Shown: positions 1-7,603, counted from the first letter of the stretch. The stretch: DNA of 9,820 nucleotides from CAYPEK01 sp964409645 (GCA_964409645.1 CAYPEK010000137.1:1-9820), one strand, 5' to 3'. Notes: a model not told the origin generated them from the sequence alone. Made by a program: numbers and translations.

Positions 1-828
1 GTCCATGAACCACGCCGCGATCGGCACTCCCATGCGGCCCAGCACGTCCTCGCACAAGCCGACCGCGCCGATTGTGATCACGAAATCGGGCCGGCTTTCG
101 TCCGCGGCTTTTCTTACTATGTCGCTGAATTCCTGCGCGCGCGTCACATTCGATACGTCGGCGACATGCACGCGATGTCCCATCTCGCGAAGCGTTTCGT
201 GGATATCCGCGAAAGCGTACGGAACAATATCGCCGCGCGTGTGGAACGAAAGGATGTCGAGTTTGCCCGTTTTGTTCGCCGCACCGGGCAGTTTCTTTAT
301 TATCGGGTAATATGCCCGCATGTCTATTTTGTACAGGACCGGATGTGTAAACACAGCGACTTTGTCCGGGAAAAGCGGTGATGAGAACGCTTCCGGCGCG
401 GCATCCGGCGCGCAGAGTGTGAAGTCTTTTCTTTTCAGCAACGGCCACCAGTCGCGCGATTCGAGGCTCTTACGCACGAGTTCGGGCCTGAGTTCCACGG
501 CGACTATCGGCAGGTCAGGATATCTCTCGGTGATGCCGAACAGGTGATATCCCAATCCGATGCCGAGTACGACGATTGCTTTCGCTTCGCCCGGACTCCA
601 GCGGTCGAGGTCCCGCATCGACGAATGCACGGGGTCGATTGTGCTGTACAGCGTTTGCGGGCCGTGAGCGGGGTCTGTTACTTTCGCGGTCGGAAGCCCG
701 TTTCGCGCCGTGACGAATTCGGTGTCTTCGGACGGCATGGCCGCTACGATCAGTGGCGAATACGCCGGGAAACGCGCCCTGAATATAGGGAAATTATCCG
801 CGAACATAATAAATAATTTACGCATCAT
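1..828 (-). CDS. Glycosyltransferase-like protein (Maf/DUF115-like N-terminus joined to CgeB-like domain), 3' end beyond window
   Basis: The minus-strand frame is open from tandem ATG codons (828 and 825) to the window edge, giving 276 residues with no stop. Residues 85-115 form a Rossmann-like segment (VVLGIGLGYHL about 87-96, then an acidic VAVEL strand end at about 109-113), resembling the N-terminal part of Maf/DUF115-type flagellin glycosyltransferases. From about residue 188 a second alpha/beta unit begins (LDILSFHTRGDIVPYAF) and ends with PDFVITIGAVGL and GVPIAAWFMD at the edge. The last motif is typical of the CgeB/DUF3880 glycosyltransferase family (usually continuing WFvDNP). The role inferred is transfer of a sugar to a surface or cell-envelope acceptor; the substrate is not visible. 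The ribosome site is weak (GGACCGGA just before the ATG). It is divergent from the radical SAM pair. The family call is moderately sure, the function less so. Confidence 0.72.
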   Translation of the reverse strand, partial: MMRKLFIMFADNFPIFRARFPAYSPLIVAAMPSEDTEFVTARNGLPTAKVTDPAHGPQTLYSTIDPVHSSMRDLDRWSPGEAKAIVVLGIGLGYHLFGITERYPDLPIVAVELRPELVRKSLESRDWWPLLKRKDFTLCAPDAAPEAFSSPLFPDKVAVFTHPVLYKIDMRAYYPIIKKLPGAANKTGKLDILSFHTRGDIVPYAFADIHETLREMGHRVHVADVSNVTRAQEFSDIVRKAADESRPDFVITIGAVGLCEDVLGRMGVPIAAWFMD

Positions 829-941
829 TCCGGTCCGCCGCAAGATGGCGTAAAAAAAACAGCTTTATATGTTGATACTATGTCGTTTCGGATATATCCG
901 CACGGAATACGTGCCGCTATAATTAGCCGGTGGGTGAAGTG
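829..941. promoter_or_regulatory. Divergent intergenic region between glycosyltransferase and radical SAM pair
   Basis: This 113-bp AT-richer gap must hold the 5' signals for both flanking genes. Visible elements are an A-tract (852-859), a TATAAT hexamer on the plus strand (918-923), a TATAAA on the minus strand (864-869), and two small palindromes at 889-914. Neither -10-like hexamer has a convincing -35 at 16-18 bp. The plus TATAAT would start transcription around 930, almost at the coding start, so the promoter assignment is only tentative. Confidence 0.4.
889..914. repeat. Two adjacent small palindromes, possible operator
   Basis: Positions 889-900 read CGGATATATCCG, a perfect 12-bp palindrome. 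Positions 900-914 read GCACG-GAATA-CGTGC, a perfect 5-bp inverted repeat with a 5-nt centre. They sit back to back in a divergent promoter region, where a dimeric regulator could bind. They are short enough that chance is possible. Confidence 0.35.
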
Positions 942-1859
942 ATGAAAGAAGCGAGTTATGTGGCGTTGCACGTGAGCGGCGAACTATCCCGCCGGGCGGC
1001 GCGCGCGTCGGATATGCTTGCCGAGTGCAGATTGTGCCCGCGGAACTGCGGTGTGAACCGGCTTGCCGGCGAAACCGGTGTTTGCGACGCGGGTGCGCTT
1101 GCCCGCGTGTCGAGTTACAACGACCATCACGGCGAGGAACCGCCCATCTCAGGCACGAACGGCAGCGGCACGATTTTTCTCACCCACTGCAACCTGAAAT
1201 GTATCTTCTGCCAGAACTACCCGATCAGTCACCTCGGCAACGGCACGGACGCAACTGCGGAACGGCTCGCCGGAATGATGCTCGAACTCCAGCGGCGCGG
1301 CTGCCACAACATCAATTTCGTCACGCCGACTCACTATATGCCGCAGATCGTGGCGGCGCTCGACATCGCGGCAGGCGGCGGGCTTATTATCCCGATCGTC
1401 TGGAACTGCGGCGGCTATGAATCGCTCGACGCCGTGCGGCTGCTCGAAGGCATTGTCGATATTTATATGCCGGACATCAAGTACAGCGAAGAAGCGCCCG
1501 CGGTGAAGCTTTCCCGCGCGCCCGATTATTACGAGCACGCCACGGCCGCGATAAGCGAGATGCACCGGCAGGTCGGGGAGCTCGAAATCGACGACGACGG
1601 GATCGCCGTGCGCGGGTTGCTGATACGCCATCTCGTGCTGCCCGGCGGCCTCGCGGGCAGCCGCCGTTCGCTCGAATTCATCGCACGAGAGATTTCGCCC
1701 GACACGTTCATCAGCGTCATGGAGCAATATTTTCCGGCGCACAGGGCGGCGCAGGTTCCGGAGATGGGCCGCCGCATCACGGCGGAGGAATACGACGAAG
1801 TGGTCGATATGGTGGATGAGATAGGGCTGTCGAACGGCTGGATTCAGTGCGGCGACTAA
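942..1859 (+). CDS. PflX-type radical SAM protein (COG1313, pyruvate formate-lyase activase homologue)
   Basis: This 305-residue protein has the radical SAM cluster motif C83-NLK-C87-IF-C90, expected to bind a 4Fe-4S cluster and cleave S-adenosylmethionine. An N-terminal cysteine cluster precedes it, C29-RL-C32-PRN-C36 with C48, as in COG1313 PflX-like proteins, and may bind a second cluster. NFVTPTHYMPQI, VWNCGGYE, DIYMPDIKY, IRHLVLPG and the C-terminal SVMEQYFPAH block are also hallmarks of this family, and the length is typical. No partner or substrate is established for PflX; it is named by homology to pyruvate formate-lyase activases, and no glycyl radical enzyme lies in the window. The ATG at 942 was chosen because GGTG (929-932) precedes it by 9 nt. 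GTG codons at 930 and 939 are in frame, but 930 lacks a ribosome site. It is the first gene of a pair with the next radical SAM gene, 10 bp away. Confidence 0.9.
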   Translation: MKEASYVALHVSGELSRRAARASDMLAECRLCPRNCGVNRLAGETGVCDAGALARVSSYNDHHGEEPPISGTNGSGTIFLTHCNLKCIFCQNYPISHLGNGTDATAERLAGMMLELQRRGCHNINFVTPTHYMPQIVAALDIAAGGGLIIPIVWNCGGYESLDAVRLLEGIVDIYMPDIKYSEEAPAVKLSRAPDYYEHATAAISEMHRQVGELEIDDDGIAVRGLLIRHLVLPGGLAGSRRSLEFIAREISPDTFISVMEQYFPAHRAAQVPEMGRRITAEEYDEVVDMVDEIGLSNGWIQCGD

Positions 1860-1869
1860 AGGAGAAGAT

Positions 1870-3225
1870 ATGTCGCGAGCGCCGAACGTTCTTCTCATAA
1901 ATCCGTGGATAACCGACTTCGCGGCGTACGACATGTGGCTGCGGCCGACCGGGTTGTTGCAGATCGGCGCTGTACTCCGGGACGCGGGCGCGGCGGTCAC
2001 ACTGATCGACTGCCTCGACAGGTCGCATCCATCGCAGGCGGCGTTCTCGCGGAGCCGCCCCGACGGGACAGGCAAATTCCTCAAGACTCCTATTGAAAAG
2101 CCGGATGCAATCGGCTTCGTTCCACGTGTTTTCGGCAGGTACGGAATAACGGCGGAAGCCTTCGATGAAGATGTGAGCCGAGCGCCGTTGCCGGACGTAA
2201 TCTTCGTTACGTCGTCTATGACGTATTGGTATCCGGGGGTCGCGGAAGCGATTCGCCGTGTGCGCTCAATCCGGCCCGGAGTGCCGGTCGTGCTCGGCGG
2301 CAGATATGCCACGCTTTGTGCGGATCACGCGAGATCGGTCTGCGGCGCGGATGCTGTTTTCGAGGGAGTGATGGACTCCCGGCTGGAACGGCTGATCTTC
2401 GGAATGACAGGATTTCGCGCCGAGTTTCCGGAGGATTTTGCGGCGCTGCCCGCACCGGCGCATGACCTCATGCGGGGACGCGATTCTGCGGTAATAGGAC
2501 TCTCGCGCGGCTGCCCGTTCAGGTGTACATACTGTGTTTCTCACAAGCTTGCGCCACGTTTCGAACAGCGCCCGGCGGACCGGGTCATAGAGGAAATAGA
2601 CTTTCTTGCGGGGCAACTTGGCGCGAAGCACATTGCCTTCTGCGATGACGCGCTTCTTGTGAACCATGAGAAACTGCTCGCGCCGGTTCTTGAAAAGGTG
2701 ACAGAGCGCAAATATAAGATTAAGTTTCATACGCCCAACGCGATTCACGCCGGGCTGATTGATGAGAAGGTTGCGGGACTGATGTTCAGCGCCGGTTTCT
2801 CGCGGATCATTATCGGGTTCGAGTCGGCGAACGCGGAATTTCAGAGCGCGACGGGTGGGAAAGTGACTTCGGAACAGTTCGAGCGCGCGGTACGATGCCT
2901 GAGCGCCGCCGGGTTCGGCCCCGGAAGGATAGGTGCGTACATACTGTTGGGGCATCCTGCTCAGAGGGAAGACGACGTGAGAGAGTCGATCCGCGCGGCG
3001 GCGGCGCTCGGAGTGGAGCCAATCCCCGCGGAGTATTCGCCGATTCCCGGCTCGGAGGACTATCGGGCGTCGGCGGCGGCATTCAGGCGCAACCCGGAAA
3101 TCGACCCGCTTTTGCACAATTCGAGCTTAATTGCTTATCAGCATCCACATATCGACGCCGACGGCTTCCGCAGACTCAAAGCCGAGAGCCGGGCGCTGAA
3201 AGATGAGTTGAGAAGGCGAAGTTGA
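1870..3225 (+). CDS. B12-binding domain-containing radical SAM protein
   Basis: This 451-residue protein begins with a cobalamin-binding-like Rossmann unit (PNVLLINPW at 5-13, then RPTGLLQIGAVLRDAG and a VTLIDCLDR strand), continued by PDVIFVTSSMTYWYPG and VPVVLGGRYATL. The radical SAM core follows with GLSRGC215PFRC219TYC222, then HIAFCDDALLVN, SRIIIGFESAN, GAYILLGHP and EYSPIPGSEDY, a layout common in class B (B12-dependent) radical SAM enzymes. The segment GTGKFLKTPIEKP followed by RVFGRYGI marks a recurring uncharacterised subfamily. Members of this class methylate or rearrange unactivated carbons, but nothing in the window fixes the substrate. Translation starts at an ATG preceded by a strong AAAGGAG site that overlaps the stop of the upstream gene, so the two genes are surely co-transcribed. 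The stop (TGA 3223-3225) is followed shortly by an in-frame TAA. The family is certain, the activity unknown. Confidence 0.9.
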   Translation: MSRAPNVLLINPWITDFAAYDMWLRPTGLLQIGAVLRDAGAAVTLIDCLDRSHPSQAAFSRSRPDGTGKFLKTPIEKPDAIGFVPRVFGRYGITAEAFDEDVSRAPLPDVIFVTSSMTYWYPGVAEAIRRVRSIRPGVPVVLGGRYATLCADHARSVCGADAVFEGVMDSRLERLIFGMTGFRAEFPEDFAALPAPAHDLMRGRDSAVIGLSRGCPFRCTYCVSHKLAPRFEQRPADRVIEEIDFLAGQLGAKHIAFCDDALLVNHEKLLAPVLEKVTERKYKIKFHTPNAIHAGLIDEKVAGLMFSAGFSRIIIGFESANAEFQSATGGKVTSEQFERAVRCLSAAGFGPGRIGAYILLGHPAQREDDVRESIRAAAALGVEPIPAEYSPIPGSEDYRASAAAFRRNPEIDPLLHNSSLIAYQHPHIDADGFRRLKAESRALKDELRRRS

Positions 3226-3244
3226 TAATTAAATATCCTGCCGA

Positions 3245-5038
3245 TCAGAAGTAAAACCAAATACTGTCGTAATCGTCTATGTTTTCTCCCAAGCGGGAGA
3301 GACGGTCGAGGTATTCGAGTATGGGGACGTCCTTGCCGATGTACGCGGCGCATCTGTTTATGTTCTTTTCCCACGGATGGTATATGTGCACTCGGGCGCC
3401 GTCGGGGAGGACGGAGATGAGGTCGCGGTGCTGGCTTGCTCTGAGATGGTTTTTTCCGAGGCCGGGCAGGTTGTAAACGGTTTCGTCCGTGCGGCGGGTT
3501 CCCGGAAGCAGCCGCGCTTCTTCTTTCTGCTCCTGAAGTATGCGGGCGATGGGCACGCGGTACGACATCGTTTCCTCTTTGCCTTTCGGCACGAACGTGT
3601 AATAGGGGTCAATCCCGGAGCGCCGCAGGAGCAGCCGCAGGTGGGCGGCCTCGAACCTGCGGGAGACGTAAAACGTATAAACAAGTTGATTATATACGCC
3701 GATCCCGTTTCTGCGCAGACGGTCCACGGCGGCTACGAGGTTGGGGGTTACTTCATACGGATGCTCGACGTGCGTGACCACGCACACTTCGCGGTAGCCC
3801 GGGCGGCGCATCGCGCCGAGACGCCTCGCGAAGGTTTCCGTTATTCTCATCGGCATTGTAACCGGCGTGCGGGTCCCGATGCGTATCATATCGACGCTTG
3901 CGATTTTCCCCACGCGTTCGATGATGCGGCGGAAATGGCCGTCGTCCAGTGCGAGCGGGTCGCCGCCGGTTATGAGGACTTCGCGGATCGCGGGGTGCGA
4001 TTCTATCCAACGGCAGGCGTTTTCAATTTCGCTCCACGGCGCGAGGGCGTGCGGCGACATCGCTTCCTCGATTTCCCAGTTGCGCTGGCAGTAAACGCAT
4101 ATCTGCGGGCACGTGTTGAACGGCTTGAGGATTGCGATTGCGGGATATCGTCTCGTCACGAGGTTCACCGGAGACGTGTCTCTTTCGAGCATGAAATCGA
4201 ATGCCCGCTCGCGCTCGTTGTGGTGGGTGATCATTTCATCGAGATAATTCGAGGGGGGAATGACCTGTGCGCGTATCGCGCGGTCGTGGCCGGATTCCGG
4301 ATCGGAGTCCATGAGAGACGCATAATAGGGCGTTATGCCGAACGGCAGGCGCGCCTCGTAAGTCCTGCGGCAGCGATCGAGCTCGTCGGGCGTGAGGTTG
4401 ACGATGCGCTTCAGCGTTTCGGGGTCGCGCACAACGTTGCGTACCTGCCACCGCCAGTCGTTCCATTCCTCCTCGGAGCAGCCGAGTGCGGCCTTTATTT
4501 CTGATTTTCTTTGTGCTCGTTTATCCCGGGACTGTTCGGTCAGCCCATCAGTGCTATTGCTCATGAGTGATTCTATTTCCGACCACAATGAATCCAGATA
4601 GTCGGACCGCGCGATGGCTGCTTCCCTGCCTTCGAGGTTTTCGACGTTGCCCTGCCACGGGTGCCAGCCGAGTTCCACTTTACCCTGAAGCCCTCTGAAG
4701 ATGTGGATGATGTCGGCGAAGAACGCGGGGGTCAGTTCCGGTCGCGGGCGGTTGCACGCGATGTCCCAGATCGCCCGGATGACGCTGAACCCGGAGCGGT
4801 TTTCGGCGCGTTCGGGGATCATCGATCTCAACGCGCGCGCGCAGTCGCGGATAACGGAATGTCTGTATTTGTGTTTTCCGCTGTCGGCCAGTTCGTACTG
4901 GGCGGACGACGTGGTGTTGTACAGTTTCCTGCGCGCGGTTCTCAGATCGGCGCTTTCCGAGAGAGGCCGGAAGAACGGCGCTGCTTCGGCCGCGAGCGCC
5001 TCTTTAGTGTATTTCCCTATGTCGATTGAATATTCCAT
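3245..5038 (-). CDS. KamA-family radical SAM/PLP 2,3-aminomutase, glutamate-2,3-aminomutase-like, with long N-terminal extension
   Basis: At 597 residues this is about 180 longer than classical lysine 2,3-aminomutase (LAM, about 416). The canonical domain starts near residue 190 with WNDWRWQVRN and LPFGITPYYASL. Key residues visible are the SAM cluster C310-PQI-C314-VY-C317, R319 two residues after it (position of the substrate-carboxylate Arg), ITGGDPLALD, THVEHP, and PGLGK529, the expected PLP-binding lysine. The two aspartates that bind the lysine side chain in LAM (Asp293, Asp330) align here with K485 (YYTFVPK) and N523 (VYNLPG). The known glutamate 2,3-aminomutase has Lys and Asn at these sites. 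The predicted reaction is therefore L-glutamate to beta-glutamate in the cytoplasm; lysine is the less likely substrate. Residues 1-189 match no domain I recognise and look soluble and mostly helical. The start is firm, with GGGAGGT 6 nt upstream of the ATG. It is the last gene of the five-gene minus-strand run and converges on the B12 radical SAM gene. Confidence 0.88.
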   Translation of the reverse strand: MEYSIDIGKYTKEALAAEAAPFFRPLSESADLRTARRKLYNTTSSAQYELADSGKHKYRHSVIRDCARALRSMIPERAENRSGFSVIRAIWDIACNRPRPELTPAFFADIIHIFRGLQGKVELGWHPWQGNVENLEGREAAIARSDYLDSLWSEIESLMSNSTDGLTEQSRDKRAQRKSEIKAALGCSEEEWNDWRWQVRNVVRDPETLKRIVNLTPDELDRCRRTYEARLPFGITPYYASLMDSDPESGHDRAIRAQVIPPSNYLDEMITHHNERERAFDFMLERDTSPVNLVTRRYPAIAILKPFNTCPQICVYCQRNWEIEEAMSPHALAPWSEIENACRWIESHPAIREVLITGGDPLALDDGHFRRIIERVGKIASVDMIRIGTRTPVTMPMRITETFARRLGAMRRPGYREVCVVTHVEHPYEVTPNLVAAVDRLRRNGIGVYNQLVYTFYVSRRFEAAHLRLLLRRSGIDPYYTFVPKGKEETMSYRVPIARILQEQKEEARLLPGTRRTDETVYNLPGLGKNHLRASQHRDLISVLPDGARVHIYHPWEKNINRCAAYIGKDVPILEYLDRLSRLGENIDDYDSIWFYF

Positions 5039-5087
5039 ACATGCACCTCCCGTGAAAGCCGCCCCGCCGTCCCGCCGCCGCGCGATC

Positions 5088-5120
5088 TTATTTCTTTTCT
5101 TTTTCTTTTTCTTTTATTTT
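5088..5120 (-). repeat. Homopurine tract (minus strand) at 3' end of ClC gene
   Basis: The coding strand is an almost pure A/G run of AAAAAG-like units encoding the C-terminal KEKEKEKK tail of the ClC protein, ending at the TAA. Such a tract can vary in length by slippage, which would change the charged tail. It is adjacent to a very GC-rich 49-bp gap (5039-5087) before the aminomutase gene. Confidence 0.6.
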
Positions 5121-6470
5121 GGTTGCTATTCGGTCATACAGATGATAGGTCCTTCCCATAATGCTTTGGTCTCTCGGCTGATACCTGACTTCGACATCGT
5201 CCATCTCGGTTCCGAGCTCTACGTTGATCGACGAGGACTTCATGATTCCGAGAATCTGAGAGGGATATACGCTCCTGTGTCCGGTGATAAGGAAGCTTAT
5301 GATGCACGCAACGGTTGCGTAAGGCGCCACTTTCGCGCCGAACAGCTCGACCGCCATGATGCTGGCCGCTATTGGGGTGTTCGCCGCGCCGGCGAGAACA
5401 CCGACCATGCCGATCGCCGCGAATGTGGAAGTGTCGAGTCCGAACATTTTTGCGAACAGGCAGCCCGAAGTAACGCCGACGAAGAATATCGGGGTGACTA
5501 TGCCGCCGCTGCCCTCGAAGTTAAGGGTTATGCTTGTAAAAATGATCTTGATAAGGAACGCGTACCATATAATGTCGTGGCCCTGAAGCGCGCTCTGGAT
5601 TGTTCCAAGCCCGAGTCCGAGGTATTTGGTGGAAAAGATAAGCGCGAGAATTATAAGCAGGCTGCCTCCGATGAGCGCTTTGAAAGGAGTCCATATATTC
5701 AACTTCCCGGACACCCTTTCACCTAATCTGAGAAATTCGATGAAGATCACCGAGCAAAGGCCGAAGTATGCGCCCGCGATGAGGACTTTTATAAAAAACG
5801 CGCTGCTGAAAATCGGGATGAAATTCAGCGGGTGGTGAAAGTAGTTGACGCCGAGCAAGTTGGAAACCTGATACGCCGTGATGCCGGCGATGAAGGAGGG
5901 GAGCAGCGAGTCGTAAAGCAGGCTGCCGACGAAAAGCACCTCCACGCCGAATATTGCGCCCGATATTGGGGTGCCGAAAACCGATGCGAAACCCGCACTG
6001 ATGCCGCAGATAACAAGTTTTTTTCTGTCCGTGGCGTCGAAACGGAGCAGCCTTGCGAGAAGAGCCGCGAGCCCGCCGCCTATCTGCGCGCACGGTCCTT
6101 CCTTCCCGGCGGAGCCGCCGGCGGCGATCGTTACCACTGTCGCGAGCAGCTTCACCGGCACCACCGATGTTTTGATCTTTCCGTTATGTTTGTGGATCGC
6201 CTCGATTACTTTTTCCGTGCCGTGGCCTTTCGCGTCCGGCGCGAGATACTTGACCAGCACGGAGCTAAGGAACAGAGCGACCGGAAGGAAGAAATAGTAG
6301 TAACTAAATTTTCCCGCTTCGGCTATGCCCCAGTTCAACGCTTTAAGGAATATCGTTGTGGAAAAGCCGACTATGACGCCGACGGCGCTGCCGAGGACAA
6401 CCCATTTCAGTACGCTGACAAATAATACCGTCTCTTCCGCTACTCTCTGGCCGACCTGATTCGTTTCCAT
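5088..6470 (-). CDS. ClC-family chloride channel/transporter
   Basis: This 460-residue polytopic inner-membrane protein covers the ClC core with no CBS domains. Ion-path motifs are visible in order: GHGTEKVIEAIH at 82-93 (site of the usual GSGIP), GGSAGKEGP at 118-126 with gating glutamate E124, GTPISGAIFGVEVLF at 166-180, GSGGIVTPIF at 320-329, and GVLAGAANTPIAASIMAVELFG at 357-378. The internal proton glutamate of E. coli ClC (Glu203) aligns with V178, the residue type found in true chloride channels, so coupling to protons is uncertain. The role inferred is passive or coupled anion (chloride) movement, useful in volume or charge balance. A soluble tail of about 50 residues ends in a Lys/Glu run. 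The start ATG has GAGGAAGGA 11 nt upstream, rather distant. It lies between the MscS gene (76 bp upstream) and the aminomutase gene (49 bp downstream). Confidence 0.93.
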   Translation of the reverse strand: METNQVGQRVAEETVLFVSVLKWVVLGSAVGVIVGFSTTIFLKALNWGIAEAGKFSYYYFFLPVALFLSSVLVKYLAPDAKGHGTEKVIEAIHKHNGKIKTSVVPVKLLATVVTIAAGGSAGKEGPCAQIGGGLAALLARLLRFDATDRKKLVICGISAGFASVFGTPISGAIFGVEVLFVGSLLYDSLLPSFIAGITAYQVSNLLGVNYFHHPLNFIPIFSSAFFIKVLIAGAYFGLCSVIFIEFLRLGERVSGKLNIWTPFKALIGGSLLIILALIFSTKYLGLGLGTIQSALQGHDIIWYAFLIKIIFTSITLNFEGSGGIVTPIFFVGVTSGCLFAKMFGLDTSTFAAIGMVGVLAGAANTPIAASIMAVELFGAKVAPYATVACIISFLITGHRSVYPSQILGIMKSSSINVELGTEMDDVEVRYQPRDQSIMGRTYHLYDRIATKIKEKEKEKK

Positions 6471-6546
6471 CCGTTAAAACGTCCTTCCTCGAAAAATGAA
6501 CATATATGTTGATGCGATGCCGGGCGGCGGCTGACGCATGGAGTTT
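6471..6546 (-). promoter_or_regulatory. MscS-ClC intergenic gap with AACATATATGTT palindrome
   Basis: This is the longest gap (76 bp) inside the five-gene run. It contains a perfect 12-bp palindrome AACATATATGTT (6499-6510), 28 bp upstream of the ClC start, next to the ribosome site (6482-6490). It could be an internal promoter or operator, but no convincing -35/-10 pair is visible, so read-through from upstream remains the simplest view. Confidence 0.3.
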
Positions 6547-7593
6547 CTATTTGTCATCCGTCGCCTCTTCGCGTTTAATATGCACAACTCTTTGAGGGAA
6601 AGGTATCTCGATATTTTCATCGTTGAATCTTTTGAGTATCCTTTTCCTTAATTCGTGCTGCGCCAGATATTGGTCCGAAAACTGCTCGATCTGGCAGATA
6701 AGGGTGAAATCGAGCGAGCTTTCTCCGAAGCCGGGCATGAACCTGACAACTGGCTCCGGCTCCCCGAGCAGTCCGGGTATTTTCCCGATGGATTGACGAG
6801 CTTCCTCTAAAAGAACTCGCTCGATCTTATCCGGATCGGCGGAGTAGCTGACGCTCACCGGGATCAGCAGCGACATTCTCCCCTCCGGCAGATTGTAGTT
6901 TGTGATTATGCTCTGTGACAGCTTGCTGTTCGGAATTATCGTCATGTTGTTCGGGAGCATCCTGATCCGTGCCGTCCGCCACGTGATGTCTTCCACGTAG
7001 CCTTCCTGACCGGACTCGAGTTTTATGAAGTCGCCGATACGCACCGATTTTTCCATCAGGATTTGTATGCCCGAGAACAGGTTGGCGAGGGTGTCCTGAA
7101 GCGCCAGCGCCACCGCGAGGCCGCCGACGCCGAGCGCGGTGATGAGCGGGGTTATCGATACCCCGACCATATTGAGAATGATCAGCGAGCCGATCACGAT
7201 GATGGTCCCCTTTGTCACGCCGAAAGCGATCCCCGCCGCGGGCACCGCCAAGTTGATCTTTTTCATGGAGCTGTTCAGCAGGATACCGGCGAGGTTCGCG
7301 GCCGCGAACGTCACCGAGAGCAGTATGAGGACGTTGATGGCTTTGCCTATGTAATGGATGTATTTGTCCGGCAGTTCGGAGAACGAAACGCCGATATATA
7401 TACCCAGCGCGAGACACCAGTATATCGAAGGCGTGCTGAGCGCGCCGATGACAAGGTCGTCGAGTTGGCTTTCCGTTTTTTTTGCGTATTTGCAAAGTAA
7501 TTTCAGCGAAAAGTGTCTTACGACGAGAAGTGCGACCGAAGCTGTCGTGGCGATTGCCGACGGTATGAGAAATTGTTCCGGTTGAATATTCAT
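6547..7593 (-). CDS. Small-conductance mechanosensitive channel, MscS family
   Basis: This 348-residue inner-membrane protein has N-terminal hydrophobic helices (about 10-26, 55-72, 84-106 and 128-143) followed by the pore helix and beta-domain signature of MscS. These are ITALGVGGLAVALALQDTLANLFSGIQI (151-178, Gly/Ala-rich TM3), RIGDFIKLE (185-193), VEDITWRTARIRMLPNNMTIIPNSKL (200-225), and the C-terminal IEIPFPQRVVHI (328-339). Family members open on membrane tension and release small solutes during hypo-osmotic shock. With about four predicted helices it is a little longer than E. coli MscS (286 residues). The start ATG is 10 bp after the citrate synthase stop and its GGAG site (7599-7602) lies in that gap, so translation is probably coupled. 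Its place between citrate synthase and ClC supports a role in osmotic or turgor control (inference). Confidence 0.95.
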   Translation of the reverse strand: MNIQPEQFLIPSAIATTASVALLVVRHFSLKLLCKYAKKTESQLDDLVIGALSTPSIYWCLALGIYIGVSFSELPDKYIHYIGKAINVLILLSVTFAAANLAGILLNSSMKKINLAVPAAGIAFGVTKGTIIVIGSLIILNMVGVSITPLITALGVGGLAVALALQDTLANLFSGIQILMEKSVRIGDFIKLESGQEGYVEDITWRTARIRMLPNNMTIIPNSKLSQSIITNYNLPEGRMSLLIPVSVSYSADPDKIERVLLEEARQSIGKIPGLLGEPEPVVRFMPGFGESSLDFTLICQIEQFSDQYLAQHELRKRILKRFNDENIEIPFPQRVVHIKREEATDDK

Positions 7594-7603
7594 CTTAACT
7601 CCG

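Noticed and set aside
864..880. Shared ATATGTTGAT sequence at 866-875 and 6504-6513, as a common regulatory box
   Set aside because: A 10-bp repeat is expected many times by chance in a window this size. Both copies being intergenic is suggestive but not enough.
1149..2312. Long open minus-strand frame opposite the two radical SAM genes
   Set aside because: It is antisense to two genes with clear family motifs. Its protein is rich in Arg/Ala/His and matches nothing, the usual look of a GC-rich shadow frame.
3226..3244. Bidirectional terminator in the 19-bp convergent gap
   Set aside because: No GC-rich hairpin or T-run is visible in this AT-rich spacer.
3377..4504. Long plus-strand open frame
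   Set aside because: It lies opposite the aminomutase gene, whose cluster cysteines and PLP lysine prove the minus strand is coding.
4701..5726. Plus-strand open frame of 341 codons spanning the aminomutase-ClC junction
   Set aside because: It crosses two real genes and their intergenic gap and contains an artefactual Phe run from the antisense of the Lys/Glu tract; it shows no family motif.
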